From an uncultured Nitrospiraceae bacterium (GTDB taxonomy: Bacteria > Nitrospirota > Thermodesulfovibrionia > Thermodesulfovibrionales > Dissulfurispiraceae), in contig CAIJNL010000008.1 in the NCBI GenBank assembly GCA_903822005.1, forward strand, positions 1-64,000: a DNA stretch of 64,000 nt, in the 5' to 3' direction. Made by a program: the position numbers and the translations under genes. Of the stretch, positions 57,259 to 64,000 are shown piece by piece. Numbering within the stretch: the first letter of the stretch is position 1; every line of letters begins with the position of its first letter. The notes beneath the pieces are model-generated. The model saw nothing but the letters and a program-made list of their open reading frames with translations, had not been told where the DNA came from and made no database searches.

Positions 57259-58335
57259 ATGATTAAAACAACTATACCATTTGGACCGCAACACCCTGTT
57301 TTGCCAGAACCCCTTCATCTGAAGCTTGTGATGGAGGATGAGAAGATCGTAGAGGCGATCCCGGCTATAGGTTATGTGCACAGGGGACTCGAAAAACTGG
57401 CTGAAGTCAAGGATTTTCACCAGAACGTGTTCCTCGTCGAAAGAATCTGCGGTATCTGCAGTGTTCAGCATGCCATGGCATATGTTCAGGGCATAGAGAC
57501 GATGATGAACATCGAGATACCCGACAGGGCAAAATACCTGAGGGTAATTTGGGCAGAGCTCCACAGGATTCACAGCCATCTGCTCTGGCTGGGACTCTTC
57601 GCCGATGCCTTCGGTTTCGAGGCGCTGTTTATGCAGTGCTGGCGCGACCGTGAAAAGGTAATGGACATCATGGAAGCGACCTCAGGCGCCAGGGTTGTCG
57701 TTTCGGTCAATGTTGTCGGAGGCACAAAAAGAGATATATCAAGCGAGCATCTGGCTGAAATTATCCGGGTCGTTGACCAGGTCAAAGAAGACATGAAAAA
57801 CATGGAAAACGCCTTCCTGAATGACTATACCGTCAAGCACAGGACTGTAGGCGTGGGACATCTGACCAAAGAGCAGGCATACAGCCTTGGAGCCGTCGGT
57901 CCGATGGCACGTGCAAGCGGAGTGGCGCAGGACCTCAGGACCCTGGGATACGCCGCATACAATGATCTTTGTTTCGATATGGTTGTTGAGACGGCCGGAG
58001 ACTGCTGGGCAAGAACAGCGGTCAGGCTCAAAGAGGTGTACGAGTGCGTTCGCCTGATTAAAGCGGCGATAGACAAATTGCCGAAGGGCGACTTCGCTGT
58101 TCCGGTAAAGGGAAATCCGACCGGTGAAGTCATATCAAGGGTTGAGCAGCCGAGAGGCGAAGTTCTGTACTATATCAAAGGCAACGGCACCAAGAACCTC
58201 GACAGGTTGAGGGTCAGAACGCCAACCTTTGCGAACATCCCGACACTTCTGGTCATGCTTCCGGGCAGCCAGCTCGCGGACGTTCCGGTACTGTTACTAA
58301 CTATCGACCCATGCATAAGCTGCACCGAAAGGTAG
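57259..58335 (+). CDS. echE: Ech-type [NiFe] hydrogenase large subunit EchE
   Basis: 358 residues from ATG 57259; the longer in-frame opening overlaps echD and is rejected. PFGPQHPVLPEP at the start, ERICGICSVQHA (RxCGxC) and the C-terminal DPCISCTER (DPCxxC) keep all four Ni ligands, so this is a true hydrogenase, not a NuoD. It stops three residues after the last Cys, with no tail for protease removal. Group 4 Ech enzymes couple ferredoxin oxidation to H2 formation or the reverse, with ion movement. Confidence 0.94.
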   Translation: MIKTTIPFGPQHPVLPEPLHLKLVMEDEKIVEAIPAIGYVHRGLEKLAEVKDFHQNVFLVERICGICSVQHAMAYVQGIETMMNIEIPDRAKYLRVIWAELHRIHSHLLWLGLFADAFGFEALFMQCWRDREKVMDIMEATSGARVVVSVNVVGGTKRDISSEHLAEIIRVVDQVKEDMKNMENAFLNDYTVKHRTVGVGHLTKEQAYSLGAVGPMARASGVAQDLRTLGYAAYNDLCFDMVVETAGDCWARTAVRLKEVYECVRLIKAAIDKLPKGDFAVPVKGNPTGEVISRVEQPRGEVLYYIKGNGTKNLDRLRVRTPTFANIPTLLVMLPGSQLADVPVLLLTIDPCISCTER

Positions 58336-58345
58336 GAGAATATAT

Positions 58346-58723
58346 ATGTTCGATTTCTTGGGAAGTGTACTGAAAAATGTTATATCGAAACCCGCGACCC
58401 GGATGTACCCGTACGAGACACGGGAGGCTATGGACAAGGCCAGGGGAGCGCTTGGAGAGATAGAGATCGAGAAGTGCATATTTTGCGGCATATGCGCAAC
58501 TAAATGCCCTTCGATAGCTATCAAGGTCGACAAGGCTGAAAGGTCCTGGGAATTTAACAGGCTCAAGTGCATAGTATGCAACGTTTGCGTGGAGGTATGC
58601 CCTGTAAAATGCCTGCATATGGACAAGGCCCATCTCGGTCCTCTTCTGGCAGTAGAAAAGACCAAGCGTAACGGGCCGCCCAAACCTGCTCCGGCAGCAA
58701 AGGCCGCTGAATCAACAAATTAA
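58346..58723 (+). CDS. echF: Ech-type hydrogenase ferredoxin subunit EchF
   Basis: A 125-residue polyferredoxin with two [4Fe-4S] sites: CIFCGICATKCP and CIVCNVCVEVCP. It takes electrons from soluble ferredoxin. A Pro/Ala-rich tail (about 111-125) follows. Shine-Dalgarno gtaggag. A terminator follows at once. Confidence 0.92.
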   Translation: MFDFLGSVLKNVISKPATRMYPYETREAMDKARGALGEIEIEKCIFCGICATKCPSIAIKVDKAERSWEFNRLKCIVCNVCVEVCPVKCLHMDKAHLGPLLAVEKTKRNGPPKPAPAAKAAESTN

Positions 58724-58735
58724 GTATTAAAGCTG

Positions 58736-58773
58736 ATACAGGCGGGGAATCTCTTCCTCGCCTGTATTTTTTT
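58736..58773 (+). terminator. Intrinsic terminator between echF and hypA
   Basis: atacaggcg (58736-58744) pairs with cgcctgtat (58759-58767), inner ggaa/ttcc, then seven Ts. It should separate structural ech genes from hypAB or limit readthrough. Confidence 0.9.
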
Positions 58774-58786
58774 GAGGATAGATTGA

Positions 58787-59128
58787 ATGCATGAATACGC
58801 AGTGACAGAGGGCCTTCTTAAACTGGTGCTCGATGAGGCCGGGAAGGCCGGGGCCTCTAAAGTGACAGAGATCAAACTTGTTATCGGCGACCTTTCCACT
58901 ATTATTGATGAATCTATACAGATGTATTTTGATCTCATGAGCGAAGGGACTATGGCCCACGGGGCCAGACTTGTTTTCAGGAGGATACCTGCCCGCTTCA
59001 AATGCAAAGACTGCGGGTGCGACTACGAAAAACCCGCAACAGGATATGACTGTCCTCAGTGCGGAGGGCTAGGGATGCCTACCGGTGTTGGGCGGGAATT
59101 CTATGTTGAAAGCATGGATGTAGAGTGA
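58787..59128 (+). CDS. hypA: Hydrogenase nickel-insertion protein HypA
   Basis: A 113-residue protein. MHEYAVTEGLL gives the Ni-binding His2; CKDC (about 73-76) and CPQC (about 88-91) form the Zn site. It delivers Ni to the large subunit with HypB. It starts 14 bp after the terminator, so it relies on readthrough or a promoter I cannot see. Confidence 0.95.
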   Translation: MHEYAVTEGLLKLVLDEAGKAGASKVTEIKLVIGDLSTIIDESIQMYFDLMSEGTMAHGARLVFRRIPARFKCKDCGCDYEKPATGYDCPQCGGLGMPTGVGREFYVESMDVE

Positions 59129-59224
59129 AAGTCAGGGAGCGAAACTGACATTCGAATCAGCAAACATGAATAACCTGTTTAGTATAAAATCAGTTATATT
59201 GTTAATAATAGAGCGGGGACGGAT

Positions 59225-59875
59225 ATGGAAATAAAAATAATGAAAAACATACTCGATGCCAATGACAGGCTTGCGGCAGAAAACAGGGCCTATTTCAGCA
59301 ATAGGCATATAACTGCGGTAAATGTGATGGCCTCCCCGGGGTCTGGCAAGACGAGCGTAATCCTCAAGATCATAGAAGCGTTCGGCAAAGAGACTGGCAT
59401 CAGCGTGATCGAGGGGGACATTGCCTCGAGTATTGACGCGGACACGATAGACAGGCTGGGCATTCCGGTAGTTCAGATAAACACAGGCGGCGGCTGTCAT
59501 CTTGACGCCAACATGATACAGGCAGCTGTCAAGGACCTTGCCCTTAAGGACAATTCCCTGCTCTTTATCGAAAATGTCGGCAATCTGGTATGCCCGTCGG
59601 CCTTTGACGTAGGCGAGACCCTTAGAATGATAATCGCGAGCGTTCCTGAGGGCCATGACAAGCCATATAAATACACCTCGATGTTTGAGGCTGCTGACGT
59701 GATCATACTTAATAAAATGGACCTGATGCCTTACATAGATTTCGACAAAGAGAGTTTCTACAAAGGCATTAAGGCATTGAATACAAAAGCTCCCATATTC
59801 GAGATTTCATGCCGTACCGGATTCGGCCTGAAAGAATTTCTGCAGTGGCTCAAGAACCAGGCGTCCGATAATTGA
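59225..59875 (+). CDS. hypB: Hydrogenase maturation GTPase HypB
   Basis: A 216-residue GTPase. P-loop ASPGSGKTS (about 36-44), EGDIASSIDADTI, NTGGGCHLDA with the metal-site Cys-His, IENVGNLVCPS with the second Cys, and NKMDL are intact. The N-terminal His-rich or CxxCGC Ni store of enteric HypB is absent. Other hyp genes (C, D, E, F) are not in the window. 96-bp gap to hypA. Confidence 0.95.
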   Translation: MEIKIMKNILDANDRLAAENRAYFSNRHITAVNVMASPGSGKTSVILKIIEAFGKETGISVIEGDIASSIDADTIDRLGIPVVQINTGGGCHLDANMIQAAVKDLALKDNSLLFIENVGNLVCPSAFDVGETLRMIIASVPEGHDKPYKYTSMFEAADVIILNKMDLMPYIDFDKESFYKGIKALNTKAPIFEISCRTGFGLKEFLQWLKNQASDN

Positions 59876-59905
59876 TGATGGCTGATGGATTAAGAGGATT
59901 TTTCA

Positions 59906-60367
59906 GTGACAAATAATTACATTTTGCGAAATATCCGTTATGCACTAAATCTGGATGATTCGGAAATGCATGCCATATTCAGTCTGGGCGGGCATGATAT
60001 TGATTCGGCCACCTTGTCCGCTCTACTTAAGAAAGAGGATGAAACCGGCCATATTGCCTGCAGTGATAATATTATCGGGCTGTTTCTGGACGCCCTGATT
60101 GTTCATAAAAGAGGCCGGAAAGAACCAGGACCGGGTAAAATAAAGCCTGCGGCATTAACAAATAATGACATATTAAAAAAGCTCAGGATCGCCCTTGAAC
60201 TGAGAGAAGACGACATGCTCAATATCCTCAAACTGGGAGATGTTGATATTTCAAAATCAGAATTGACGGCCTTATTTAGAAAAAAAGGGCATAAACACTA
60301 CAAGGAATGCGGCGATCAGTTTCTGAGGTACTTTTTCAAAGGGCTTGCCGTTCGCCAACGGAGTTAG
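59906..60367 (+). CDS. DUF1456 (YehS-like) protein
   Basis: A 153-residue protein of two similar halves (about 1-70 and 84-151), each NN-x-ILRxxRxALxLxxxxM followed by a helix pair. This is the DUF1456 duplication. Function unknown in the family. GTG start 59906 with aagagga. Confidence 0.82.
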   Translation: MTNNYILRNIRYALNLDDSEMHAIFSLGGHDIDSATLSALLKKEDETGHIACSDNIIGLFLDALIVHKRGRKEPGPGKIKPAALTNNDILKKLRIALELREDDMLNILKLGDVDISKSELTALFRKKGHKHYKECGDQFLRYFFKGLAVRQRS

Positions 60368-60426
60368 AATCACGGCGATAGATATCTGCTTCCTGGCCGG
60401 AGTCTTTTAGTTTGGTACGCGATAAT

Positions 60427-60458
60427 AAAACAGCCGGCGTTTGAGGGCCGGCTGTTTT
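60427..60458. terminator. Bidirectional intrinsic terminator
   Basis: aaaacagccggc (60427-60438), 8-nt loop, gccggctgtttt (60447-60458): a perfect 12-bp stem, T-tailed both ways, between the convergent DUF1456 and CHRD genes. Confidence 0.92.
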
Positions 60459-60482
60459 ACGTAAAAGTGATAATTTACAACC

Positions 60483-60977
60483 TTATTTCATGCTTATCTG
60501 ACCCCTGATCTCGCCGTCAGGGTACTTTGTGGTATGTACGTTAATATAAGTGTTGCCGCTCTTCATCGCATCAATCAGGTCATTCAGGGTCTTTCCCTTG
60601 TAGGAAAGCATCAATTCCTGAGCTGTAATCTTTCCTTTTGCGAGTGTGCCGTTGAACTTACCCATTTTTGACGCCGTTATTTTGATGAGCGCGATAGGCG
60701 GGCCGGCCTTACCCATTGCTCCGATATGAATATGAGAGGCAGTCACACTCTCAATACCTTTAACTTTTACCCGGTATCTAAGTGACATCCCGTCCTTGCT
60801 GAGAGTAAAGGTGGCCTTTCCGGTTGAATCAGTCATTACTGCCGGAACTTCTTCCCCTCCGGAAAGCGTCGCAACAAAAACCGTCTTTCCTTCCATCGAC
60901 TTATCGTTCATGTCCGCCGCGAAACTCAACGTCGCCAGAGCGATGCAGGCTGCTACAACAAACAAAATCTTTTTCAT
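60483..60977 (-). CDS. Secreted CHRD-domain protein
   Basis: A 164-residue protein with a signal peptide (cleavage near SFA-AD, residues 20-21) and one CHRD domain: LSGGEEVPAV, ASHIHIGAMGKAGPP and the end YINVHTTKYPDGEIRGQI. CHRD proteins are exported; their role in bacteria is unclear. Shine-Dalgarno gggagg on the minus strand. Confidence 0.88.
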   Translation of the reverse strand: MKKILFVVAACIALATLSFAADMNDKSMEGKTVFVATLSGGEEVPAVMTDSTGKATFTLSKDGMSLRYRVKVKGIESVTASHIHIGAMGKAGPPIALIKITASKMGKFNGTLAKGKITAQELMLSYKGKTLNDLIDAMKSGNTYINVHTTKYPDGEIRGQISMK

Positions 60978-61125
60978 GCTTTTCCTCCCTGCTTGATATT
61001 ATGATATTGAGGCGTCTTTTCAGTGCCATGATACCACTTTAAAAAGGATATCAACATATCCCGCCCGATGCAAGGGCCGCCAGTTATTTATCCTGGGTGG
61101 CGTTAAAAAAAGCGGCAGTCGATGA

Positions 61126-61154
61126 TTGACAATAGGCTGACGGCTCTTTATTAT
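61126..61154 (+). promoter_or_regulatory. Sigma70 promoter of the kup riboswitch transcript
   Basis: TTGACA (61126-61131), 17 bp, TATTAT (61149-61154). Start expected near 61161, just before the riboswitch. The gap 60978-61125 holds nothing else clear. Confidence 0.75.
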
Positions 61155-61169
61155 ATATACACAACAAAT

Positions 61170-61335
61170 TTGATGCCGAGACCCATAATGAATATGGGTG
61201 CGGGGGAACCAGAGTTTGGGGCGAATTTCTTTTGGAATAGGGCACTTCCAGGCCCGAGCCCGTCAGCTAACTTCGTAGGCGAGTGGAAGGGAAAACATGA
61301 TAGGGTCAGCTTCCTGCCGGCATGCCGGCATTTTT
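61170..61335 (+). ncRNA. ydaO/yuaA-type c-di-AMP riboswitch with terminator platform
   Basis: Hallmark strings: gcgggggaacca (about 61200-61211), ggggcgaattt and cccgagcccgtcagctaac (about 61253-61271) followed by ttcgtaggcg. An early hairpin, acccata/tatgggt, starts the element. An intrinsic terminator, tgccgg-catg-ccggca with TTTTT (61315-61335), follows and is the likely switch: c-di-AMP bound would end transcription before kup. Such riboswitches often control K+ uptake. Confidence 0.9.
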
Positions 61336-61369
61336 GTCGCAGTATTCGCGCGCAGACGGGAGTGCGCAT

Positions 61370-63184
61370 ATGCAAACCAATAAACTCTCGGTAAAAGAGA
61401 TAGTTAAATCCCTTGGTCTGGTGTTTGGTGATATCGGCACTAGTCCTATTTATACTCTTACGGTTGTATTCCTGCTCACAGAGAAAACGGCTGCCAATGC
61501 GCTCGGGGTCATTTCGCTTATCATATGGACACTTGTCATACTTGTTACGGTGGAGTATGCATGGCTTGCCATGAGCCTGAGTAAAAAGGGCGAGGGCGGC
61601 ACGATTGTTTTAAGGGAAATTCTTGCCCCAAGGCTGAAGACAGTCAGGCAGGTAGCATTTGTGACTTTTCTGTCATTCATCGGAATATCGCTTCTTATAG
61701 GAGACGGGGTCATCACGCCGGCAATCAGTATCCTGTCTGCTGTTGAAGGTATTCTGCTGATACCGGGCCTGGAAGCCACACAGCAGGACATTCTTATCAT
61801 TATTGCCGCAGTCATAGCGGTGCTGTTATTCGCCTTCCAGAGCAAGGGCACCGAAAAAGTATCTGTCGCCTTCGGGCCTATTATGGTTGTATGGTTTGCG
61901 TTTCTGGCAGTCTCGGGCATAATATCCATGACCCAGCATATGTCCATAATTAATGCGCTTAATCCCTATTACGGTCTGCACTTTCTCTATACTAACGGCA
62001 TAGCGGGCTTTTTCGTGCTTTCGGAGGTCATACTTTGCGCAACAGGGGGCGAGGCCCTGTATGCCGATATGGGACATCTTGGAAGACGGCCTATCACTAT
62101 GGCCTGGTACTTTGTTTTTGCGGCCCTGCTGCTGAACTATCTGGGACAGGGCGCGTTTGCCGTATTGCATCCCGACGCAAAAAACATCCTTTTCGAGATG
62201 ATTTTTACTCATCTGAATGTGCTCTATGTGCCGTTTCTTGTCCTGAGTATCCTCGCGACAGTTATCGCTTCGCAGGCCATGATCAGCGGGATGTTCTCCA
62301 TTGTATATCAGGGCATCAGAACGCATGTAATGCCCCTGTTCAAGGTCGAGTATACATCAGAGAGGTTCAGATCGCAGATATACATAGGCGCCATAAACTG
62401 GTTCCTGCTCATCTCGGTCGTCTTTATAATGTATCACTTCAGGGAATCCAGCAAATTAGCGGCAGCATATGGCCTGGCAGTTACTGGAACTATGACGCTT
62501 ACCGGAATAATGATGACCTGGATATTCATACTCAAAAAAAGAAAGCTCCTTGCCGGCGTGTCAATATTTGTAACATTTGTGGATTTAGTTTTCCTGCTCT
62601 CGAATCTGAACAAGATACCGGAAGGCGGATACTGGTCCATCATTATCGCCGCAATACCTTTTTTCACCATATTACTCTTTACGCGAGGGCAGAAGAAGCT
62701 ATATAAAACTCTGAAGCCGATGGAAAGAAAGGAATTTCTGCAAAGATTTGAATGGGCATACAAACATTCGAGCCGCATACGCGGTTCCGCGCTTTTCTTT
62801 GCTCGTGGGATCGACAGGGTACCGCCATATATAGTCAACACCATGTTTCTGAATCATATAATATACGAGGACAATATAGTGGTCTCAATTGTTCTTAAAG
62901 ACGACCCATATGGCGTCACCGGAACGCTAAGGGATGCTCCCACGGAAGGCCTGAGGATATACGAAATCAGAGCGGGTTACATGGAGGTTTTTGATGTGCA
63001 GGCGATGCTTTCAGAAGCCGGGATTGATGAAAATGCCATTTTCTATGGCGTGGAAGATATATCGACCAAGAATATTTTCTGGAAACTTTTTTCTATCATA
63101 AAGAAGCTGAACCCCACATTTGTGCAATTCTACAGACTGCCGCACCAGAAGCTCCATGGCGTTGTTACGAGAGTGGAAATGTAG
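61370..63184 (+). CDS. kup: Potassium transporter Kup
   Basis: 604 residues from ATG 61370, with cgggag upstream; the in-frame ATG at 61322 lies inside the riboswitch terminator and is rejected. GLVFGDIGTSPIYTL is the Kup signature near the start; 12 TM helices follow (about 15-445), then a cytoplasmic C-domain (about 450-604). It is a K+/H+ symporter. Controlled by the c-di-AMP riboswitch. Confidence 0.95.
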   Translation: MQTNKLSVKEIVKSLGLVFGDIGTSPIYTLTVVFLLTEKTAANALGVISLIIWTLVILVTVEYAWLAMSLSKKGEGGTIVLREILAPRLKTVRQVAFVTFLSFIGISLLIGDGVITPAISILSAVEGILLIPGLEATQQDILIIIAAVIAVLLFAFQSKGTEKVSVAFGPIMVVWFAFLAVSGIISMTQHMSIINALNPYYGLHFLYTNGIAGFFVLSEVILCATGGEALYADMGHLGRRPITMAWYFVFAALLLNYLGQGAFAVLHPDAKNILFEMIFTHLNVLYVPFLVLSILATVIASQAMISGMFSIVYQGIRTHVMPLFKVEYTSERFRSQIYIGAINWFLLISVVFIMYHFRESSKLAAAYGLAVTGTMTLTGIMMTWIFILKKRKLLAGVSIFVTFVDLVFLLSNLNKIPEGGYWSIIIAAIPFFTILLFTRGQKKLYKTLKPMERKEFLQRFEWAYKHSSRIRGSALFFARGIDRVPPYIVNTMFLNHIIYEDNIVVSIVLKDDPYGVTGTLRDAPTEGLRIYEIRAGYMEVFDVQAMLSEAGIDENAIFYGVEDISTKNIFWKLFSIIKKLNPTFVQFYRLPHQKLHGVVTRVEM

Positions 63185-63233
63185 GGTATCCTTTTTTATG
63201 AGAGCCGCCGTTCAGTGATTTTAGTGATTACTT

Positions 63234-63242
63234 CTGCTATAA
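63234..63242 (+). promoter_or_regulatory. Extended -10 promoter of the lipoprotein gene
   Basis: tgcTATAAT: TG plus a perfect -10 box, 38 bp before the start codon, with no clear -35. Typical extended -10 form. Confidence 0.55.
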
Positions 63243-63279
63243 TTAGACAAAATGGTGCAGAAAGTCTGGGGGAAACCAT

Positions 63280-63672
63280 ATGAAGTATTGCTCGATACAG
63301 TTAAAAGTAAGTTGTTTTTCAGTCCTGTTGCTTTTCATTTTGTGCGGGTGTGCTAATCAGTCGGTATTTATTGAAGAGCATGGCAATCAATATGTTGCCA
63401 TGCCCATTGACGAGCTTAAGCAGGAGATGGGCCAGCCAGGCTCCTATGCATATAAAGTCAAATGGAAAGAGCTGACATATCCGATGGCCGATGGTTATTA
63501 CGGCTTTGTGGAGCCTATTGGCAAGAATTGCTTTATACATTGGCGGGTTAATCAGAGGAACAAGATTGTCAGCTACGAGCCCAAGGGCGATGGATGCGAT
63601 CTGAGGAAGAGCAGCGATATGGAGCTTATAAACCTCAAGAACACAGGCAGGCAGGCTGACTGGAAAGATTGA
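63280..63672 (+). CDS. Small putative lipoprotein
   Basis: A 130-residue protein. The signal (about 1-22) has hydrophobic VLLLFILCGC, with lipobox L-C-G-Cys24 as the likely lipidated Cys. The mature part has two more Cys (in GKNCFIHW and GDGCDLRK), perhaps a disulfide. No family recognised. Own promoter and terminator, so a single-gene unit. Confidence 0.7.
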   Translation: MKYCSIQLKVSCFSVLLLFILCGCANQSVFIEEHGNQYVAMPIDELKQEMGQPGSYAYKVKWKELTYPMADGYYGFVEPIGKNCFIHWRVNQRNKIVSYEPKGDGCDLRKSSDMELINLKNTGRQADWKD

Positions 63673-63688
63673 TACGGCAGGCATAAAG

Positions 63689-63732
63689 AAAGCTTCAGCC
63701 ATGGTGTTTCAAACCAGACTGGAGCTTTTTTT
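63689..63732 (+). terminator. Intrinsic terminator
   Basis: aaagcttcag (63689-63698) pairs with ctggagcttt (63719-63728, one G-U), then a run of Ts. Ends the lipoprotein transcript. Confidence 0.8.
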
Positions 63733-63892
63733 ATCTGCAGCATCTGTATAAAGATCGACTGGAAATATTTATATTTCGTTCGTTGATAACGTTTCATTGT
63801 ATTGAGCTTTTGTTTGGGAACTGCCGCCTTGCATAGTTGCTTTTACAATGATAAGCTAGAAAAAGAGAAATTTAACAGCAAGGAGGAGAGAT

Positions 63893-64000
63893 ATGCCGGG
63901 AGTAATTGTTGAGCTGGGACCTGATACCTGGGACAAAAACGTAAGCGATGCCAAAGGATTAATAGTAGTCTATTTCTGGGGGCCTGCGTGCGGACATTGC
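63893..64000 (+). CDS. Thioredoxin-like protein (cut by window end)
   Basis: The first 36 residues are seen. VIVELGPDTWDKNV and VVYFWGPACGHC match a thioredoxin start with active site Cys-Gly-His-Cys (usual CGPC) and Gly-Pro-Ala in place of the common Ala-x-Trp before it. Shine-Dalgarno aaggaggag is 6 bp upstream. The rest lies beyond the window. Confidence 0.85.
   Translation, partial: MPGVIVELGPDTWDKNVSDAKGLIVVYFWGPACGHC

Overview
The window looks like chromosome from an anaerobic, diderm (LPS-making) bacterium, most likely Nitrospirota (Thermodesulfovibrio-like). This placement is an inference from gene content: ferredoxin-linked 2-oxoacid oxidoreductase, complex I without an NADH module, Ech-type [NiFe] hydrogenase, a CDC48-type ATPase, ferredoxin:thioredoxin reductase and metal-type KdsA. 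No rRNA, tRNA or CRISPR array was seen.

Region 1 (1-16.9 kb) is a chemosensory cluster. An IS21-like end has cut a receiver-domain gene in half. Downstream come a small MCP, CheY, a STAS protein, CheA, a CheR catalytic domain without its N-domain, an MBL-fold hydrolase, two possible micro-ORFs, a 1738-residue MCP made mainly of 14 tandem 91-residue HAMP-like units, CheW, CheR, CheD, CheB, an HD-GYP response regulator, a receiver-kinase hybrid and a stand-alone receiver. The HD-GYP and kinase outputs suggest control of something other than, or besides, swimming.

Region 2 (16.9-24.5 kb) holds a monoheme cytochrome c, an FRG-domain protein on the minus strand, kdsA, and the cell-division/wall operon ftsE-ftsX-envC-ctpA plus a DEDD exonuclease.

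Region 3 (24.6-35 kb) joins a CDC48/VAT-like AAA+ ATPase and a FadR-type GntR regulator to a four-subunit 2-oxoacid:ferredoxin oxidoreductase whose alpha subunit carries Tyr28/Arg31, an OFA-family carboxylate transporter, an epimerase and thiC, which supports TPP synthesis. A FadR-type operator sits just downstream of the ATPase promoter.

Region 4 (35-43 kb) has a CheY, a DUF4388-like protein and a dCache-HAMP receptor with no output domain; then a radical SAM protein, a ClC channel, a glutaredoxin/FTR pair, a sigma54-like promoter followed by a compact three-way-junction RNA candidate, a YycJ-like hydrolase, and xseAB.

Region 5 (43-60 kb) is energy conservation: nuoABCDHIJKLMN (no E, F or G), then echABCDEF, hypA and hypB. 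The nuo promoter, operator and first codons are a diverged copy of the same segment in front of the ATPase gene, so the GntR protein may co-regulate both. The likely logic is: oxidoreductase reduces ferredoxin, and Ech or the truncated complex I turns that into an ion gradient or H2.

Region 6 (60-64 kb) has a DUF1456 protein, a secreted CHRD protein, a ydaO-type c-di-AMP riboswitch with a terminator in front of the potassium transporter gene kup, a small lipoprotein, and the start of a thioredoxin cut by the window edge.
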